DNA of 64,000 bases from Marinitoga sp. 1197 (GTDB lineage Bacteria; Thermotogota; Thermotogae; Petrotogales; Petrotogaceae). Position 1 is the stretch's first letter; each line of letters begins with the position of its first letter. Below, piece after piece: positions 31,842 through 41,628 of this stretch. The position numbers and the translations under genes were made by a program. The stretch spans positions 41,551 through 105,550 of the forward strand of contig NZ_AZAY01000025.1 of the NCBI RefSeq assembly GCF_001021165.1, given 5' to 3'. The notes below the pieces were generated by a model. That model made no database searches and was not told the origin of the DNA. It saw only the letters and a list, made by a program, of their open reading frames with translations.

Positions 31842-32693
31842 TATGTTTTTTATATTTTTCTGCATATTTAAGACATTCTTTATGACAGAATTCAATGTAG
31901 AAATTGTGTTTATTAATTCTAACATTTCATCTTTTGATATAGATAAATTTCCAAGATTATTTTCCAATAATGTCGAATTTGAATGTAAATCCTTAATTAA
32001 CTTATCAAGAAAAATTTCATTTTTCTCTAGTATTTCTAACGAGTCTTCCGTGATTTCTGCCACAGTATTAAATAAATCAGAAATATAATTTATTTTATCC
32101 AATACATCGCTAATTTCATTTGATAGAAGAGTTATTTTATCATTTATCATTTTCGCACTTTCATTTGTTTCGGTGGATAATTTTTGTATTTCTTCTGCGA
32201 CAACTGCAAATCCTCTTCCGTGTTCTTTTGCTTTTGCTGCTTCAATAGATGCGTTTATTGAAAGCATATTAGTTTTTCTTGCAATTTTATTTATATTTTT
32301 TGTAATTTCCATAACTTCATCAAAATTATTTAATGCGTTTGAAATCATTTGTATAGATTCTAATACGTCATTTCTTACCTCATCGAGATTATTGCCTATA
32401 CGGTTTAATTTACTTATAATATTTTTATTACTTGTTGATAATGTATTTTTTTCTTTTTCGCTTTTTAAAGACATTTCTTCTATTTCTTTTGTAATTATTT
32501 CAGTATTATCAATAGATTCAATAATCTTATTCCCAACATTTTGAGTTAAATTTGTTGCTTGCTGAAATCTCTCTCCAATTACTTCATCCAAATTTTCAAT
32601 AAATGAAGTAAGAATGTTTTCATGATATATGCTTTCCGCAATTTTTTCTACAACTTTTTTAAAGTATTCATTTTTAAAGTTATCATTTTTCAC
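31833..32693 (-). CDS. Soluble methyl-accepting chemotaxis-type signalling protein
   Basis: A 286-residue receptor signalling domain without any membrane segment or periplasmic domain, so it is cytoplasmic. The hairpin tip is [27 protein letters not shown] (about residues 146-172, given here in part: [13 protein letters not shown]), which contacts CheA and CheW. Flanking heptads form the long coiled coil. It lies 11 bases after, and in the same direction as, a gene for an ODP-like di-iron protein, its likely sensory partner. Confidence 0.85.
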   Translation of the reverse strand: MKNDNFKNEYFKKVVEKIAESIYHENILTSFIENLDEVIGERFQQATNLTQNVGNKIIESIDNTEIITKEIEEMSLKSEKEKNTLSTSNKNIISKLNRIGNNLDEVRNDVLESIQMISNALNNFDEVMEITKNINKIARKTNMLSINASIEAAKAKEHGRGFAVVAEEIQKLSTETNESAKMINDKITLLSNEISDVLDKINYISDLFNTVAEITEDSLEILEKNEIFLDKLIKDLHSNSTLLENNLGNLSISKDEMLELINTISTLNSVIKNVLNMQKNIKNIKI

Positions 32694-32704
32694 TTTACCA
32701 CATC

Positions 32705-33460
32705 CTAATATATCTCATTTATAATGTCAATACCGCATTTTAAATCTTTAAACCAATTTAAAAATTGATTATACTCATTTCTTTTGAACAATAAACCATG
32801 TTGTGGAGTCATCATTTCTACATCAAATTTTGAGACTATCTCAATCCATTTTTTTGCTGCAATATTTGAAGACATATATCTTTTATGAAATCCTTCCATA
32901 TATTTAGTATAGTCATTGAAATTTTCAACAAATATTTTATCTTCAGATGGTTGAACAACACCAACACCAATATCGCCTGAAAATAGTATTTTTGAAATTG
33001 GATCATATAAGGTAAAATTACCAAGTGAATGTAAAAAATGAGCAGGAATAATTTTTAACGAATAACCATCTGAAAATTTAATTTCTCCTCCCCTATCTTT
33101 AATAGGAACAAGATTAGAAGAATCAAAAACTCCAAAATGAGGTAAAAATCTTTCCCACAACTCAGAAATATAAATTTTAACGCTATCTAAGGTAGAACTC
33201 CATAAAGCAATACCAGATGACACATCAGGATCTTGATGTGTATAAAATATTGCTTTAATCTTATCAGTGGATATATGTTCAGAAACATTTGCCAATACTC
33301 TTGGGAAAACATGAACACCACCTGGATCTAATAAAACACCTTCATCATTATGAATAATTAAAAATTGATTGGTGAAAATACCTTCAAGATTGTTTTTTTC
33401 AATACCTAAATAGATAAATTTATGGTCATTATTTTCAAATAAAACAACGGAATTTGACAC
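32705..33460 (-). CDS. Oxygen-binding di-iron protein (ODP), flavodiiron-type MBL fold
   Basis: A 251-residue metallo-beta-lactamase-fold protein without a flavodoxin domain. The metal motif is [10 protein letters not shown] (H75, D77, D79), with further ligands in [19 protein letters not shown] and TPQHG. ODP proteins in Treponema denticola and Thermotoga bind O2 at a di-iron centre and signal to soluble chemoreceptors. The adjacent co-directional soluble receptor fits that role. A residual O2-reducing activity cannot be excluded. Confidence 0.82.
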   Translation of the reverse strand: MSNSVVLFENNDHKFIYLGIEKNNLEGIFTNQFLIIHNDEGVLLDPGGVHVFPRVLANVSEHISTDKIKAIFYTHQDPDVSSGIALWSSTLDSVKIYISELWERFLPHFGVFDSSNLVPIKDRGGEIKFSDGYSLKIIPAHFLHSLGNFTLYDPISKILFSGDIGVGVVQPSEDKIFVENFNDYTKYMEGFHKRYMSSNIAAKKWIEIVSKFDVEMMTPQHGLLFKRNEYNQFLNWFKDLKCGIDIINEIY

Positions 33461-33550
33461 TTCAAAAACCTCCTTTTAATTAATGAATAATTAAATTTAT
33501 TTTAATAATGTAATCTGTTCATAAGAAATGAATTCAATATAAATAGATTT

Positions 33551-35506
33551 TTAGAAATTACCAAAAGTCATCCAGAATAATTTTTTTACAAAAATAGGTT
33601 TTTCAGGATTTTGAATGTTAAAAATCATCAATCCGTTTTTTCCATCAGCAACATATAAATAGTTATTTTTTACATATAAATCTTTAGTGTTTCCGGGTGT
33701 ATCAATAATTGATAAAACTTTTCCAGTATTAATATTAAAAATTGCAAATCCGTTTTCTCCTAAAGCAGCAAATCCTAAATCTTTAAAGATGCGTACTTTT
33801 AATATACCATTATTGTTTATTTTTATAACATTTTCAATTGATGGATTTTCAGGATCTTTTATATTTATTATATAAATTCCGGGTTCTCCAACAGGAACAG
33901 TTTTATTTTTTAAAACTGTATATTTCCAATCTACAGCCAGATAAGCTTTATTTTTATAAATTTCAATATCTTTTGCAAATCCATTGACTCTAAATTTTGG
34001 TAGTAAATGTTTTATGTTTCCATTATCTATTTTAAAAGTTTCAAATCCAACATCGTCTGTAGAAAGGAAAATATATTTATCTTTTTTGGCTAAATCCATG
34101 GTTCTACCAATCACTCTATTTATAGAAAGAATTTTTGGCTTATTTTTGTTTGTAATATCTAATATTACTAAATCCTTATAACCATCAGCAATAAATGCTA
34201 AATTATTTTCAACTATAAAATTATTAGTATAACCCAGAATAACATTATTGTTTTCTTTTACATCAACATAATTTGATAATAATTTTAAATTTTTCATATT
34301 GGATATATCAAAAATAGTGAATCCGTTTTGCCTATCTGCAATGTATGCATAATTGTTATGCGCAAATACACTTACAGCATCATTTAATGTTTTTTCTAAT
34401 TTCTTTGGCAATAATTTTAAATTTAATGTTTTTCTTGAAGAAAGTTCTTTAGGATTTTCAGGGTTACTAATATCAAAAATTATCAATCCATCTTTTCTAT
34501 CAGCAGCATATAAATAATTATCTTTTATGTACAAACCTTGAAGATCAGTATGATTATTAAATATTTTTACCAATTCTGGCTTTTGAGGATTAGAAATATT
34601 AAAAATTTCCAATCCTCCCCAGTCGTCAGTAACTATTAAATAATTGTCATTTATCATTTTTAGATCAATAGGTGTATTTAAAGTATAATATTGAAAAATT
34701 GGCTTTATTTTATCATTTTTATTTTTAGCAGGTTTGTTTATATCTTTTAAATTAAACACTTCTAATCCGTACCATCTATCAGTTACATATAAATAATCAC
34801 CATATTTTAAAATAGCATTAGCTCCGCCTCCAGTATCAACGGTTTTAACTAAAAAAGGAAGTAATTTAAAAGATATATCAAATATAGAAATTCCTTTTGC
34901 TCCATCTAAAGTATAAAGGTATGAACCATCAATATAAATTTTTTGAACATCTCCACCTGTTTTTAAATGTCTCATATATTTATAAGAATTTCCAGATTTT
35001 GAATAAATGGCTAGGCCTTTTATACCATCAGCAACATATAAATAATTTTCTGAAAAGGAAAAATCATAAGTTTCACCTATTGAATTAATTCTAAAAGCTT
35101 TTGCCACTTTATTTCCACTTATTTTAAATGGAATAATTTCATTATTATATACAGAAACATAAATAATATTTTCGTATTGTTTAATTTGGGTTGGAAAATT
35201 TTTAAGAGTAAAAATCTGAAATTTATTGGTTTTTAAATTAATAAAATAGATTTTATTAGACTTTAAGCCAATAACCATAAAATCATTATTTGAAAAAAAA
35301 GCTGTAACTTTAGAATCGAAAAATAGTGGTAAATTTTTTATATTAAAAATGTTTGGATATGAGGCAATTAATTTAGGTTTCAATGGGTTCTCAAAATTAA
35401 TCAAACTAATACCTTCCTCATAACTATTGATAAAAAAAGATTGATTTGCTATCACAAAAATAGACATTATTAAGAACATACTTAAAAGATAAGTTTTTAT
35501 TTTCAT
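33551..35506 (-). CDS. Exported LVIVD-repeat beta-propeller protein
   Basis: A 651-residue protein with signal peptide MKIKTYLLSMFLIMSIFVIA. The rest is a tandem series of about a dozen units of roughly 45 residues, each with a pattern like NNYLYVADGKNGLMIFNIQNPEKP (motif YLYxADGxxGLxIFDISNPxxP). These are LVIVD repeats, thought to form beta-propellers on the cell surface. Function is unknown. It shares the repeat type with the protein at 38787-40769. Confidence 0.8.
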   Translation of the reverse strand: MKIKTYLLSMFLIMSIFVIANQSFFINSYEEGISLINFENPLKPKLIASYPNIFNIKNLPLFFDSKVTAFFSNNDFMVIGLKSNKIYFINLKTNKFQIFTLKNFPTQIKQYENIIYVSVYNNEIIPFKISGNKVAKAFRINSIGETYDFSFSENYLYVADGIKGLAIYSKSGNSYKYMRHLKTGGDVQKIYIDGSYLYTLDGAKGISIFDISFKLLPFLVKTVDTGGGANAILKYGDYLYVTDRWYGLEVFNLKDINKPAKNKNDKIKPIFQYYTLNTPIDLKMINDNYLIVTDDWGGLEIFNISNPQKPELVKIFNNHTDLQGLYIKDNYLYAADRKDGLIIFDISNPENPKELSSRKTLNLKLLPKKLEKTLNDAVSVFAHNNYAYIADRQNGFTIFDISNMKNLKLLSNYVDVKENNNVILGYTNNFIVENNLAFIADGYKDLVILDITNKNKPKILSINRVIGRTMDLAKKDKYIFLSTDDVGFETFKIDNGNIKHLLPKFRVNGFAKDIEIYKNKAYLAVDWKYTVLKNKTVPVGEPGIYIINIKDPENPSIENVIKINNNGILKVRIFKDLGFAALGENGFAIFNINTGKVLSIIDTPGNTKDLYVKNNYLYVADGKNGLMIFNIQNPEKPIFVKKLFWMTFGNF

Positions 35507-35635
35507 ATTTAAAAACTTCCCCCTTTCAAAATTTTATTTTCTTACTTATAGTATACCAGAAAAAAACTAAAATTTGACGTTTTAATATTAAAAATGGTAA
35601 AATAATTATAAATATTATTCTTTAGGAGGATGGAA

Positions 35636-35905
35636 ATGTTTGCAAAAAAATACAGAGTATATGGTAGAGTTCAGGGAGTTGGCTTTAGATGGTTTATTAA
35701 TAAGATTGCAAAATCATTAGATATAAACGGATATGTAATGAACATGTCAGATGGTAGTGTTGAAATATGGGCTGAAGGAAATATTGAAAACATAGAAAAT
35801 TTAAAACAATACATAATTAAAGGCAATGGATTTTCTTATGTTGAAAATATTATTGAAGATAATGTTTCTCCAAAAGGATATACATATTTTTCAATAAAAT
35901 ATTAA
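35636..35905 (+). CDS. acyP: Acylphosphatase
   Basis: A 90-residue enzyme that hydrolyses acyl phosphates. The signature YGRVQGVGFRWFINKIAK holds the phosphate-binding loop and catalytic Arg; the catalytic Asn lies in GYVMNMSDGSVEIWAEG. The start is ATG 35636, six bases after AGGAGG. Confidence 0.93.
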   Translation: MFAKKYRVYGRVQGVGFRWFINKIAKSLDINGYVMNMSDGSVEIWAEGNIENIENLKQYIIKGNGFSYVENIIEDNVSPKGYTYFSIKY

Positions 35906-35926
35906 TCTTTGAAAGTGGTGATATAA

Positions 35927-37150
35927 ATGTGGGAAAACATTTTAAAAAAAATATATGAAAATAAAGTTGAGGGATTAGGGATATTGCCTCATTATCAAGA
36001 GTATTCTATTTTAAATATAATTAATTGGGTTATTTATAATTTTGATGGAATTCCTTTTTATAAACCATATCCAATACCTTATAAAAATAAAAAACACATA
36101 GTTTTATTTTTAGTTGACGCAATGAGTTACAATACATTTAAATTAGTGTTAAGAGAAAAGAGAGGTGAATTCAAATATTTAACAAAGAATCAATTTTTTC
36201 CGGCAACGTCTGTATTTCCTTCAACAACAGCCAATGCAATTACAACACTGATGACAGCTCAAGCTCCTGCGGATCATGGGATTTTAGGATATACGTTATT
36301 TTTAAAAGAATTAGGATCTTTAGTTAATATGATAGATTTTTCTCCATTAGTTGGAGGAAAGGGGGCATTTGAGCCATTTTTGGTAAATGATTTATTAGAA
36401 GTAAAAACGATTGATGAAATTTTAGAAAAATTAGAGGTAAAAACATTTACCCATACACATTCAGATATTGTAAATAGCGGATTGAGTAAAATTCATAATA
36501 AAGGAAGTAATATAAAAGGGTACAAATCTTTAGTTGAAATGTTTGGTATGGTTTTAGATAAGCTTGAAAGTTTTCATAATACAGGCTATAAATCATTTCA
36601 ATTTGCATATTATGGTTATGTTGATGGTATTGGTCATAAATATGGGGCAAAAGATATTAAATATAAAACACAAATATACTGGTTTTTAAAAATGTTTGAA
36701 GATGAATTTTTGAGTAAAATGGATAAAAAAATACGTGATGATACAATTATTATAATTACAGCAGATCATGGAATGCTCGAAACGCCCTTGATTAAGGAAA
36801 TAAGATTTTCAAATGAGAGCGAAATCTCCAAATATTTATGGATTCCGCCAGGTGGTGAAATGAGAATGATGTATTTTTATACAAAAAATAAAAAATTCTT
36901 TTATGAATTTTTTAATTCAAAATATAAAGACTTTGGTAATCTTATAGATATAGAAGAGGCAGAAAAAATAAATTTGTTTGGAGCAAAACTAAACAATAAA
37001 TATAAAGAAAGGGTTGGGGATTATGTAATGATATCAAAAAGTAATTATAGTTTTGTTTATAAGTATGGTGGCTCTTTTGTGCATTTAAAAGGAAAACACG
37101 GTGGATTATCATTTCATGAAATGATTGTGCCTGTTATAATATTTGGGTAA
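35927..37150 (+). CDS. Alkaline phosphatase-superfamily phosphodiesterase/pyrophosphatase
   Basis: A 407-residue protein of the type I phosphodiesterase/nucleotide pyrophosphatase group. LFLVDAMSYNTF holds the first metal Asp. FPATSVFPSTTANAITTLMTAQAP contains the catalytic Ser/Thr region. YVDGIGHKYG and ITADHGM give further metal ligands. No signal peptide is seen, so it is probably cytoplasmic. The substrate is unknown. Its end overlaps the convergent MFS gene by 42 bases. Confidence 0.8.
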   Translation: MWENILKKIYENKVEGLGILPHYQEYSILNIINWVIYNFDGIPFYKPYPIPYKNKKHIVLFLVDAMSYNTFKLVLREKRGEFKYLTKNQFFPATSVFPSTTANAITTLMTAQAPADHGILGYTLFLKELGSLVNMIDFSPLVGGKGAFEPFLVNDLLEVKTIDEILEKLEVKTFTHTHSDIVNSGLSKIHNKGSNIKGYKSLVEMFGMVLDKLESFHNTGYKSFQFAYYGYVDGIGHKYGAKDIKYKTQIYWFLKMFEDEFLSKMDKKIRDDTIIIITADHGMLETPLIKEIRFSNESEISKYLWIPPGGEMRMMYFYTKNKKFFYEFFNSKYKDFGNLIDIEEAEKINLFGAKLNNKYKERVGDYVMISKSNYSFVYKYGGSFVHLKGKHGGLSFHEMIVPVIIFG

Positions 37151-38278
37151 TATAAATAATATTATAAGAAAGATAAAATAAGAAAATATTGTAAATGAAA
37201 AAATATTATAAATAAGATTTTTATGTAATAAAAAAGAAAATATAGAGGCTAAAATTCCTCCAATAGAAATCATAAAAAACATATGTTTTATTATAAAATA
37301 ATATTCATTTACATTAAAAAAAGACACACTATATAATATAGTTGCATTCCATATTATATTTTGAATTGTTATATTTAATAGTATAAAAAATATCAATTGA
37401 TTTTTGAAAAATGTAAACAAGCTTAAAAAGCTAATAAACATTAGTAGGAAAATCAGGGTAAAGAGGGTATTTCTCATATCAAACTTATTATATAAAAAAG
37501 CCGAAACAATGAAACTAAATACAAAAAAACCAGAAAAAAGAATTAAATATAAATTTGAAATTGGGATGTCTTTGAAAACAGTCATTAAAATATATTTAAT
37601 GTTTATTATAAAAATATAATAACAGCTTCCAATAATTAAGTAAATAGCCATAAACAATATGGATAATGTTTTCTTTTCTATTGAAAAATTATCTAAAGAA
37701 ACATGTTTGTTATGACGAATATTTGGTAAAAAATTTATACTGATAATTATAAAGACACCATTTATAAGTGAAAAAAAAGCAAATTTCCAGCCTAAAATTT
37801 GTACGAAATAATAAGAAAAAAATGCAGCAAAAATAATTCCTGAAGTTCTGCCACTTTCTAAAGCAAAGCTAGTAATATTATGTTTAGATTTATAATAATG
37901 GTAATAAAAATTTATATAACCAAATAAATATCCAAAACTAATGCCTGTAATAAATCTAATTATAGAAAAATAAAAAATATTTTTTGAGAAAAAAATAAAT
38001 ATGTTTATTAAAACAGAAACGATTAATAAAAAATAAGTGCTTTTTTTATATTTGATTTTATGGGTGGATATATAAATTCCCAGGCACATGCCAGCAAAAA
38101 CTGGAATATTCAATAAAGATAAAAATTTTGAGGAAATATTAAAAAAATTTTGTAATTCTACAGAAAGGAATCCTTGAATAACAACACCATATGTAATGTA
38201 TAAAAAAGTTAGGAAAATAATAGGAAGTAAAATATGTTGTAATGCTTTCATTTTGAATTCATAAAAATATTTGTTCAT
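37109..38278 (-). CDS. Major facilitator superfamily-like transporter
   Basis: About 389 residues with roughly 12 hydrophobic segments in two halves of six, and short basic loops (IRHNKH in the middle loop). Charged signature motifs are weak, and the substrate cannot be named. The start is ATG 38278 after TTGGAGTG. The 3' end overlaps the phosphodiesterase gene on the other strand. Confidence 0.7.
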   Translation of the reverse strand: MNKYFYEFKMKALQHILLPIIFLTFLYITYGVVIQGFLSVELQNFFNISSKFLSLLNIPVFAGMCLGIYISTHKIKYKKSTYFLLIVSVLINIFIFFSKNIFYFSIIRFITGISFGYLFGYINFYYHYYKSKHNITSFALESGRTSGIIFAAFFSYYFVQILGWKFAFFSLINGVFIIISINFLPNIRHNKHVSLDNFSIEKKTLSILFMAIYLIIGSCYYIFIINIKYILMTVFKDIPISNLYLILFSGFFVFSFIVSAFLYNKFDMRNTLFTLIFLLMFISFLSLFTFFKNQLIFFILLNITIQNIIWNATILYSVSFFNVNEYYFIIKHMFFMISIGGILASIFSFLLHKNLIYNIFSFTIFSYFIFLIILFILPKYYNRHNHFMK

Positions 38279-38305
38279 AATATTCACTCCAATAATAATT
38301 TAGAT

Positions 38306-38489
38306 TGTCTAAAAAGTCAAATTCACTCAGACAGCGATTATCCTTAAAATTATTCTTTCTCAGCCGTCGCTCAAACAATACATCGTGTATTGTTTCGCTC
38401 AAAATTACATCCATGTAATTTTGACGGCATCCATTCATAATTTTAAGGGCAATCTTCGAGCCTTCGTTTCATTTGAGACTTTTTAGACA
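38306..38489. repeat. MITE-like palindromic element, copy A
   Basis: A 184-base non-coding element with perfect 13-base inverted ends, TGTCTAAAAAGTC at 38306-38318 and its complement at 38477-38489. It contains further hairpins (ACAATACA...TGTATTGT and AAAATTACA...TGTAATTTT) and a CAGCCGTC/GACGGC pair, so nearly its whole length can fold. It is very similar to copy C at 62857. It lies between the MFS gene and tRNA-Pro. Confidence 0.85.
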
Positions 38490-38595
38490 GCCTAATAATA
38501 ATTTAGAACATCTAAAATTATATAATATAGGTAACTAAAAGTCAATAATAAAGTATTGACTAAATAATATAATTATGGTATAATACTCGCGATAT

Positions 38596-38671
38596 CGGGG
38601 CGTGGCGCAGATGGGAGCGCGTTTGCATGGGGCGCAAAAGGTCGCTGGTTCAAGTCCAGTCGCCCCGACCA
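38596..38671 (+). tRNA. tRNA-Pro (anticodon GGG)
   Basis: A 76-base cloverleaf. The acceptor stem CGGGGCG pairs with CGCCCCG; the D arm is GCGCAGATGGGAGCGC; the anticodon stem TTTGC/GCAAA has loop ATGGGGC, giving anticodon GGG; the T arm is GCTGG TTCAAGT CCAGT; the 3' end is A-CCA, encoded. It is followed at once by a terminator. An upstream TATAAT-like box lies in the AT-rich stretch before it. Confidence 0.95.
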
Positions 38672-38700
38672 ATGCCAACCAGTAAGGTTGGCATTTTTTT
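38671..38700 (+). terminator. Terminator after tRNA-Pro
   Basis: Arms AATGCCAACC and GGTTGGCATT with an AGTAA loop and a T run, beginning at the last base of the tRNA. Confidence 0.88.
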
Positions 38701-38786
38701 ATAATTATTAGGAATGACTTTTTATTTTATAGAAGAATAAAAAGGAGAAAATAATAAATTAATTGAGAATTATAGAGGTGATTGAG

Positions 38787-40769
38787 TTGAGATTAAAACT
38801 TATAATATTTGCAATATCTTCATTTATAGTAATAATGACAGGCATAGTTGTGGTACCTATAATATTTAAAAATGAACCACCTTCAATTCCTGAATTATAT
38901 TCACCAGTTAATGGTGCAACAGAAATACCTGTTAATACAGTTTTTACATGGAATGCAAGTGATCCAGACGGAGATACTTTGACATATGATTTATATCTTT
39001 CAACAGATAAAAATAAATTAACCCCAATTGCGTCTGACTTATCTGAAACATCTTTTTCCAAAATATTAAATTATAATAAAACGTATTATTGGAAAGTAGT
39101 GGCCAGAGATAAAAAAAGTAAAAGTGAAAGTGAAATTTGGTTTTTTAGTACAGAAAACTCAATACCTTTAAAACCACATTCTCCCAATCCTAAAGATGGA
39201 GAGATAAATGTTCCTTTAATAACAACGTTAAGCTGGAAAAGTGAGGATTTAGATGGAGATAAAATATATTATGATGTTTATTTAGGCCGTTCTATAGATA
39301 CAATGAAACCTATAGCTACCAGCATAGAAGTTCCAACAATAGAAGTTAATTTGAAAGAGAATGCCAGATATTATTGGAAAATAGTGGCAAAAGATGGGCA
39401 TGGAGGCATTCGTTATGGTGATATATGGGCATTTCAAACAAAATCTGAAAAAAAATTAGGAAAACCATTTGAACCAATACCAACCAATGGAGCAACAAAT
39501 TTAGAAACAAATATTACATTAAAATGGAAATATGAAGGGAAAGAAGCACTTTTTGATTTGTATCTTGGATTAGAACCACAGAATTTGAATTTAGTTGCAC
39601 AAAATTTAGGATATCAATTTTATGATATGTCAGTTGATTATGGAAAGGTTTATTATTGGAAAGTTGTAGCAAAATCAGGAAATGAAGAAAAGGAAAGTTC
39701 AATATGGAATTTTTCAACAAAGCAATTATTAATAAAAGAACAAGTAACTGAGGAGTCAACCGAAACATCATTAATAACAGTTGAAAGTAGTGTTATAACA
39801 ATACAATCAACTCAAACAGAAAAGAATATAAATATTGCACAATCAAAAACAAATCAAACACAAAATATTGAAAATAAAAATAAAAAATATGTATATACCA
39901 CTGGTAGTGGAATAGGGATGTATATTATTGATGTTACAGATCCTGAAAAACCAAAAATAATAAATCATGTATACACCGAAGGATGGGCGGTTGGTTTATA
40001 TGTAAGAGATAAGCATGCATACATAGCAGATTGGATAAATGGTGTTGTGGTAGCTGATATTAATGATATAAAGAATCCAAAAAAAGTTACAAAATTAGAA
40101 ACATTTGGGAAAGTTTATTCGATATTTGTAAAAAAAGATGTGGCATATATTTTAGAAGGAAGTTCAGGAATGGAAATTGCTAAAATAGAAAAAGATTATT
40201 CATTAAAAACTATGAGTTATCTTGAATTGCAAGGGGCATCGGGAAGGATATTTGTAGAAAATAATTATGCATATATACCAATGGGATATGATGGATTTGT
40301 TATTGTAGATGTTTCTGATGAGAAAATTCCGAAGCTATTGAGTTATTTTGACGCAGAAGGATTCGCATATAATGTTGTGGTGGAAAATGATATAGCTTAT
40401 CTGGCAGATGGAGGTAAAGGGTTAAAAATAATAAATGTAAAGGATAAGAAACATCCAAAATTAGTATCTAAATTAACTCTTGAATCAGAATGGGCGAGGG
40501 TATTTGTCTCAAATGATATAGTTTTTTATGCACAAGGTAATAAAGGATTTTCCTTAATAGATGTTTCTAATAAATCAAAGCCAATATTATTAACGACTAT
40601 TGATACAAAAGGTTTTTGTTATGGAGGATATATAAGAGATAATTATTTATATGTAGCAGATGGTGAAAATGGGCTTTTAATATACGATATATCTGATCCT
40701 GAAAAACCAATTTTATTATCGAATTTAACAAATTTATATTTACAGAATATTATATTAGAAGTTAAATAA
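38787..40769 (+). CDS. Exported/anchored protein with three Fn3-like domains and LVIVD repeats
   Basis: About 660 residues. An N-terminal hydrophobic segment (LIIFAISSFIVIMTGIVVVPI) acts as a signal anchor. Three beta-sandwich repeats follow, each opening with a P-x-x-G-x-x-x-V/L pattern and ending YYWKVVAKDGxxxSSIWxFST. A Ser/Thr/Gln-rich linker (about residues 320-370) leads to about seven LVIVD repeats (YIADWINGVVVADINDIKNP type). It is a likely surface protein. The start is TTG 38787, preceded by GAGGTG. Confidence 0.78.
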   Translation: MRLKLIIFAISSFIVIMTGIVVVPIIFKNEPPSIPELYSPVNGATEIPVNTVFTWNASDPDGDTLTYDLYLSTDKNKLTPIASDLSETSFSKILNYNKTYYWKVVARDKKSKSESEIWFFSTENSIPLKPHSPNPKDGEINVPLITTLSWKSEDLDGDKIYYDVYLGRSIDTMKPIATSIEVPTIEVNLKENARYYWKIVAKDGHGGIRYGDIWAFQTKSEKKLGKPFEPIPTNGATNLETNITLKWKYEGKEALFDLYLGLEPQNLNLVAQNLGYQFYDMSVDYGKVYYWKVVAKSGNEEKESSIWNFSTKQLLIKEQVTEESTETSLITVESSVITIQSTQTEKNINIAQSKTNQTQNIENKNKKYVYTTGSGIGMYIIDVTDPEKPKIINHVYTEGWAVGLYVRDKHAYIADWINGVVVADINDIKNPKKVTKLETFGKVYSIFVKKDVAYILEGSSGMEIAKIEKDYSLKTMSYLELQGASGRIFVENNYAYIPMGYDGFVIVDVSDEKIPKLLSYFDAEGFAYNVVVENDIAYLADGGKGLKIINVKDKKHPKLVSKLTLESEWARVFVSNDIVFYAQGNKGFSLIDVSNKSKPILLTTIDTKGFCYGGYIRDNYLYVADGENGLLIYDISDPEKPILLSNLTNLYLQNIILEVK

Positions 40770-40821
40770 TATTGAACTAAATTAAATATATTTAGTCTAA
40801 AAATATGATGAGACCTCTTTT

Positions 40822-40831
40822 GTGGTATAAT
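40822..40831 (+). promoter_or_regulatory. Extended -10 promoter of the ECF sigma operon
   Basis: TGTGGTATAAT ends at 40831, about 30 bases before the sigma gene. ECF sigma factors often direct their own promoter, but no typical ECF -35 (GGAAC-like) is seen, so it may be a housekeeping promoter. Confidence 0.45.
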
Positions 40832-40860
40832 TAAAAAAAGGCCACAGAGAGGTGATTTTC

Positions 40861-41421
40861 TTGAATGAAAAAAAATTGGTAGAAAAATTAAAAAAGAAAG
40901 ACAAAGAAGCATTTGAAGAATTATATAATATATATGCGCCAAGAATATATGTAACATTAAAGAAATTTGTTGATATAAGTGAAATAGAAGATGCTCTTCA
41001 AGAAGTTTTTTTTAAAATTTTTAAGGGAATACATACATTTAGAGGAGATTCTAAATTATCCACATGGATATATCAGGTTACTGTAAATGTAGGGAAAGAT
41101 TATATTAGAAAGAAAAAGAAAAACATAGTTGAAAATATAGATTTAACAGAAAATTATACAGAAGGATTTGGATTACAACCAGAAGCTGATGTAAATGTGT
41201 CCAGTGAAGTATTAAATGAAATGGAAATGGATAAAATAACAAAAATAATGGATAAACTTTCTGAAGAAGATAGACTTTTAATAAAGTTGAGGGATATAGA
41301 TGGGTTAAGTTATGATGAAATTGCCGAAAAATTAAATAAACCATTGGGAAGTGTAAAAAGCCGGTTGCATTATGCAAGAAAAAAATTCCAAAAACTCTTG
41401 AAGGAGGAAAATCTTGTATGA
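40861..41421 (+). CDS. ECF-family RNA polymerase sigma factor
   Basis: About 186 residues with only regions 2 and 4. Region 2 is DKEAFEELYNIYAPRIYVTL ... DALQEVFFKIFKGIHTFRG ... LSTWIYQVTVNVGKDYIRKKK. Region 4 is LSEEDRLLIKLRDIDGLSYDEIAEKLNKPLGSVKSRLHYARKK (shown in part). It starts at TTG 40861 after GAGAGGTG. The stop overlaps the next gene by four bases (ATGA), showing coupling with a small partner. Confidence 0.92.
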   Translation: MNEKKLVEKLKKKDKEAFEELYNIYAPRIYVTLKKFVDISEIEDALQEVFFKIFKGIHTFRGDSKLSTWIYQVTVNVGKDYIRKKKKNIVENIDLTENYTEGFGLQPEADVNVSSEVLNEMEMDKITKIMDKLSEEDRLLIKLRDIDGLSYDEIAEKLNKPLGSVKSRLHYARKKFQKLLKEENLV

Positions 41422-41627
41422 TTGATGAAAGAAGATATGATTTATTAAATAAAATACTTGATGGAGAATACATTGAACAAATGGATCAATCATTGGAAGA
41501 TGAAATTGAAAAATATAAAATGTATGTAAAAGCATATTTTCTTTCACAGGAAAGCTATGCTATTGTTAATAGATGTAAAAAAACAATAATATCTAAAATT
41601 ATTGTAAATTTAGATATGGAGGATTAA
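41418..41627 (+). CDS. Small protein coupled to the ECF sigma factor, putative anti-sigma
   Basis: A 69-residue, mostly helical charged protein (MIDERRYDLLNKILDGEYIE...) overlapping the sigma gene by four bases. It resembles the N-terminal helical part of anti-sigma factors (anti-sigma domain without the Cys/His zinc motif) and has no membrane segment. The anti-sigma role is inferred from position, length and helical pattern. Confidence 0.5.
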   Translation: MIDERRYDLLNKILDGEYIEQMDQSLEDEIEKYKMYVKAYFLSQESYAIVNRCKKTIISKIIVNLDMED

Positions 41628-41628
41628 A

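Noticed and set aside
38596..38671. tRNA-Pro as the provirus attachment site
   Set aside because: The tRNA is over 6 kb from the element, and no partial copy of its 3' end was seen near 45 or 57 kb.
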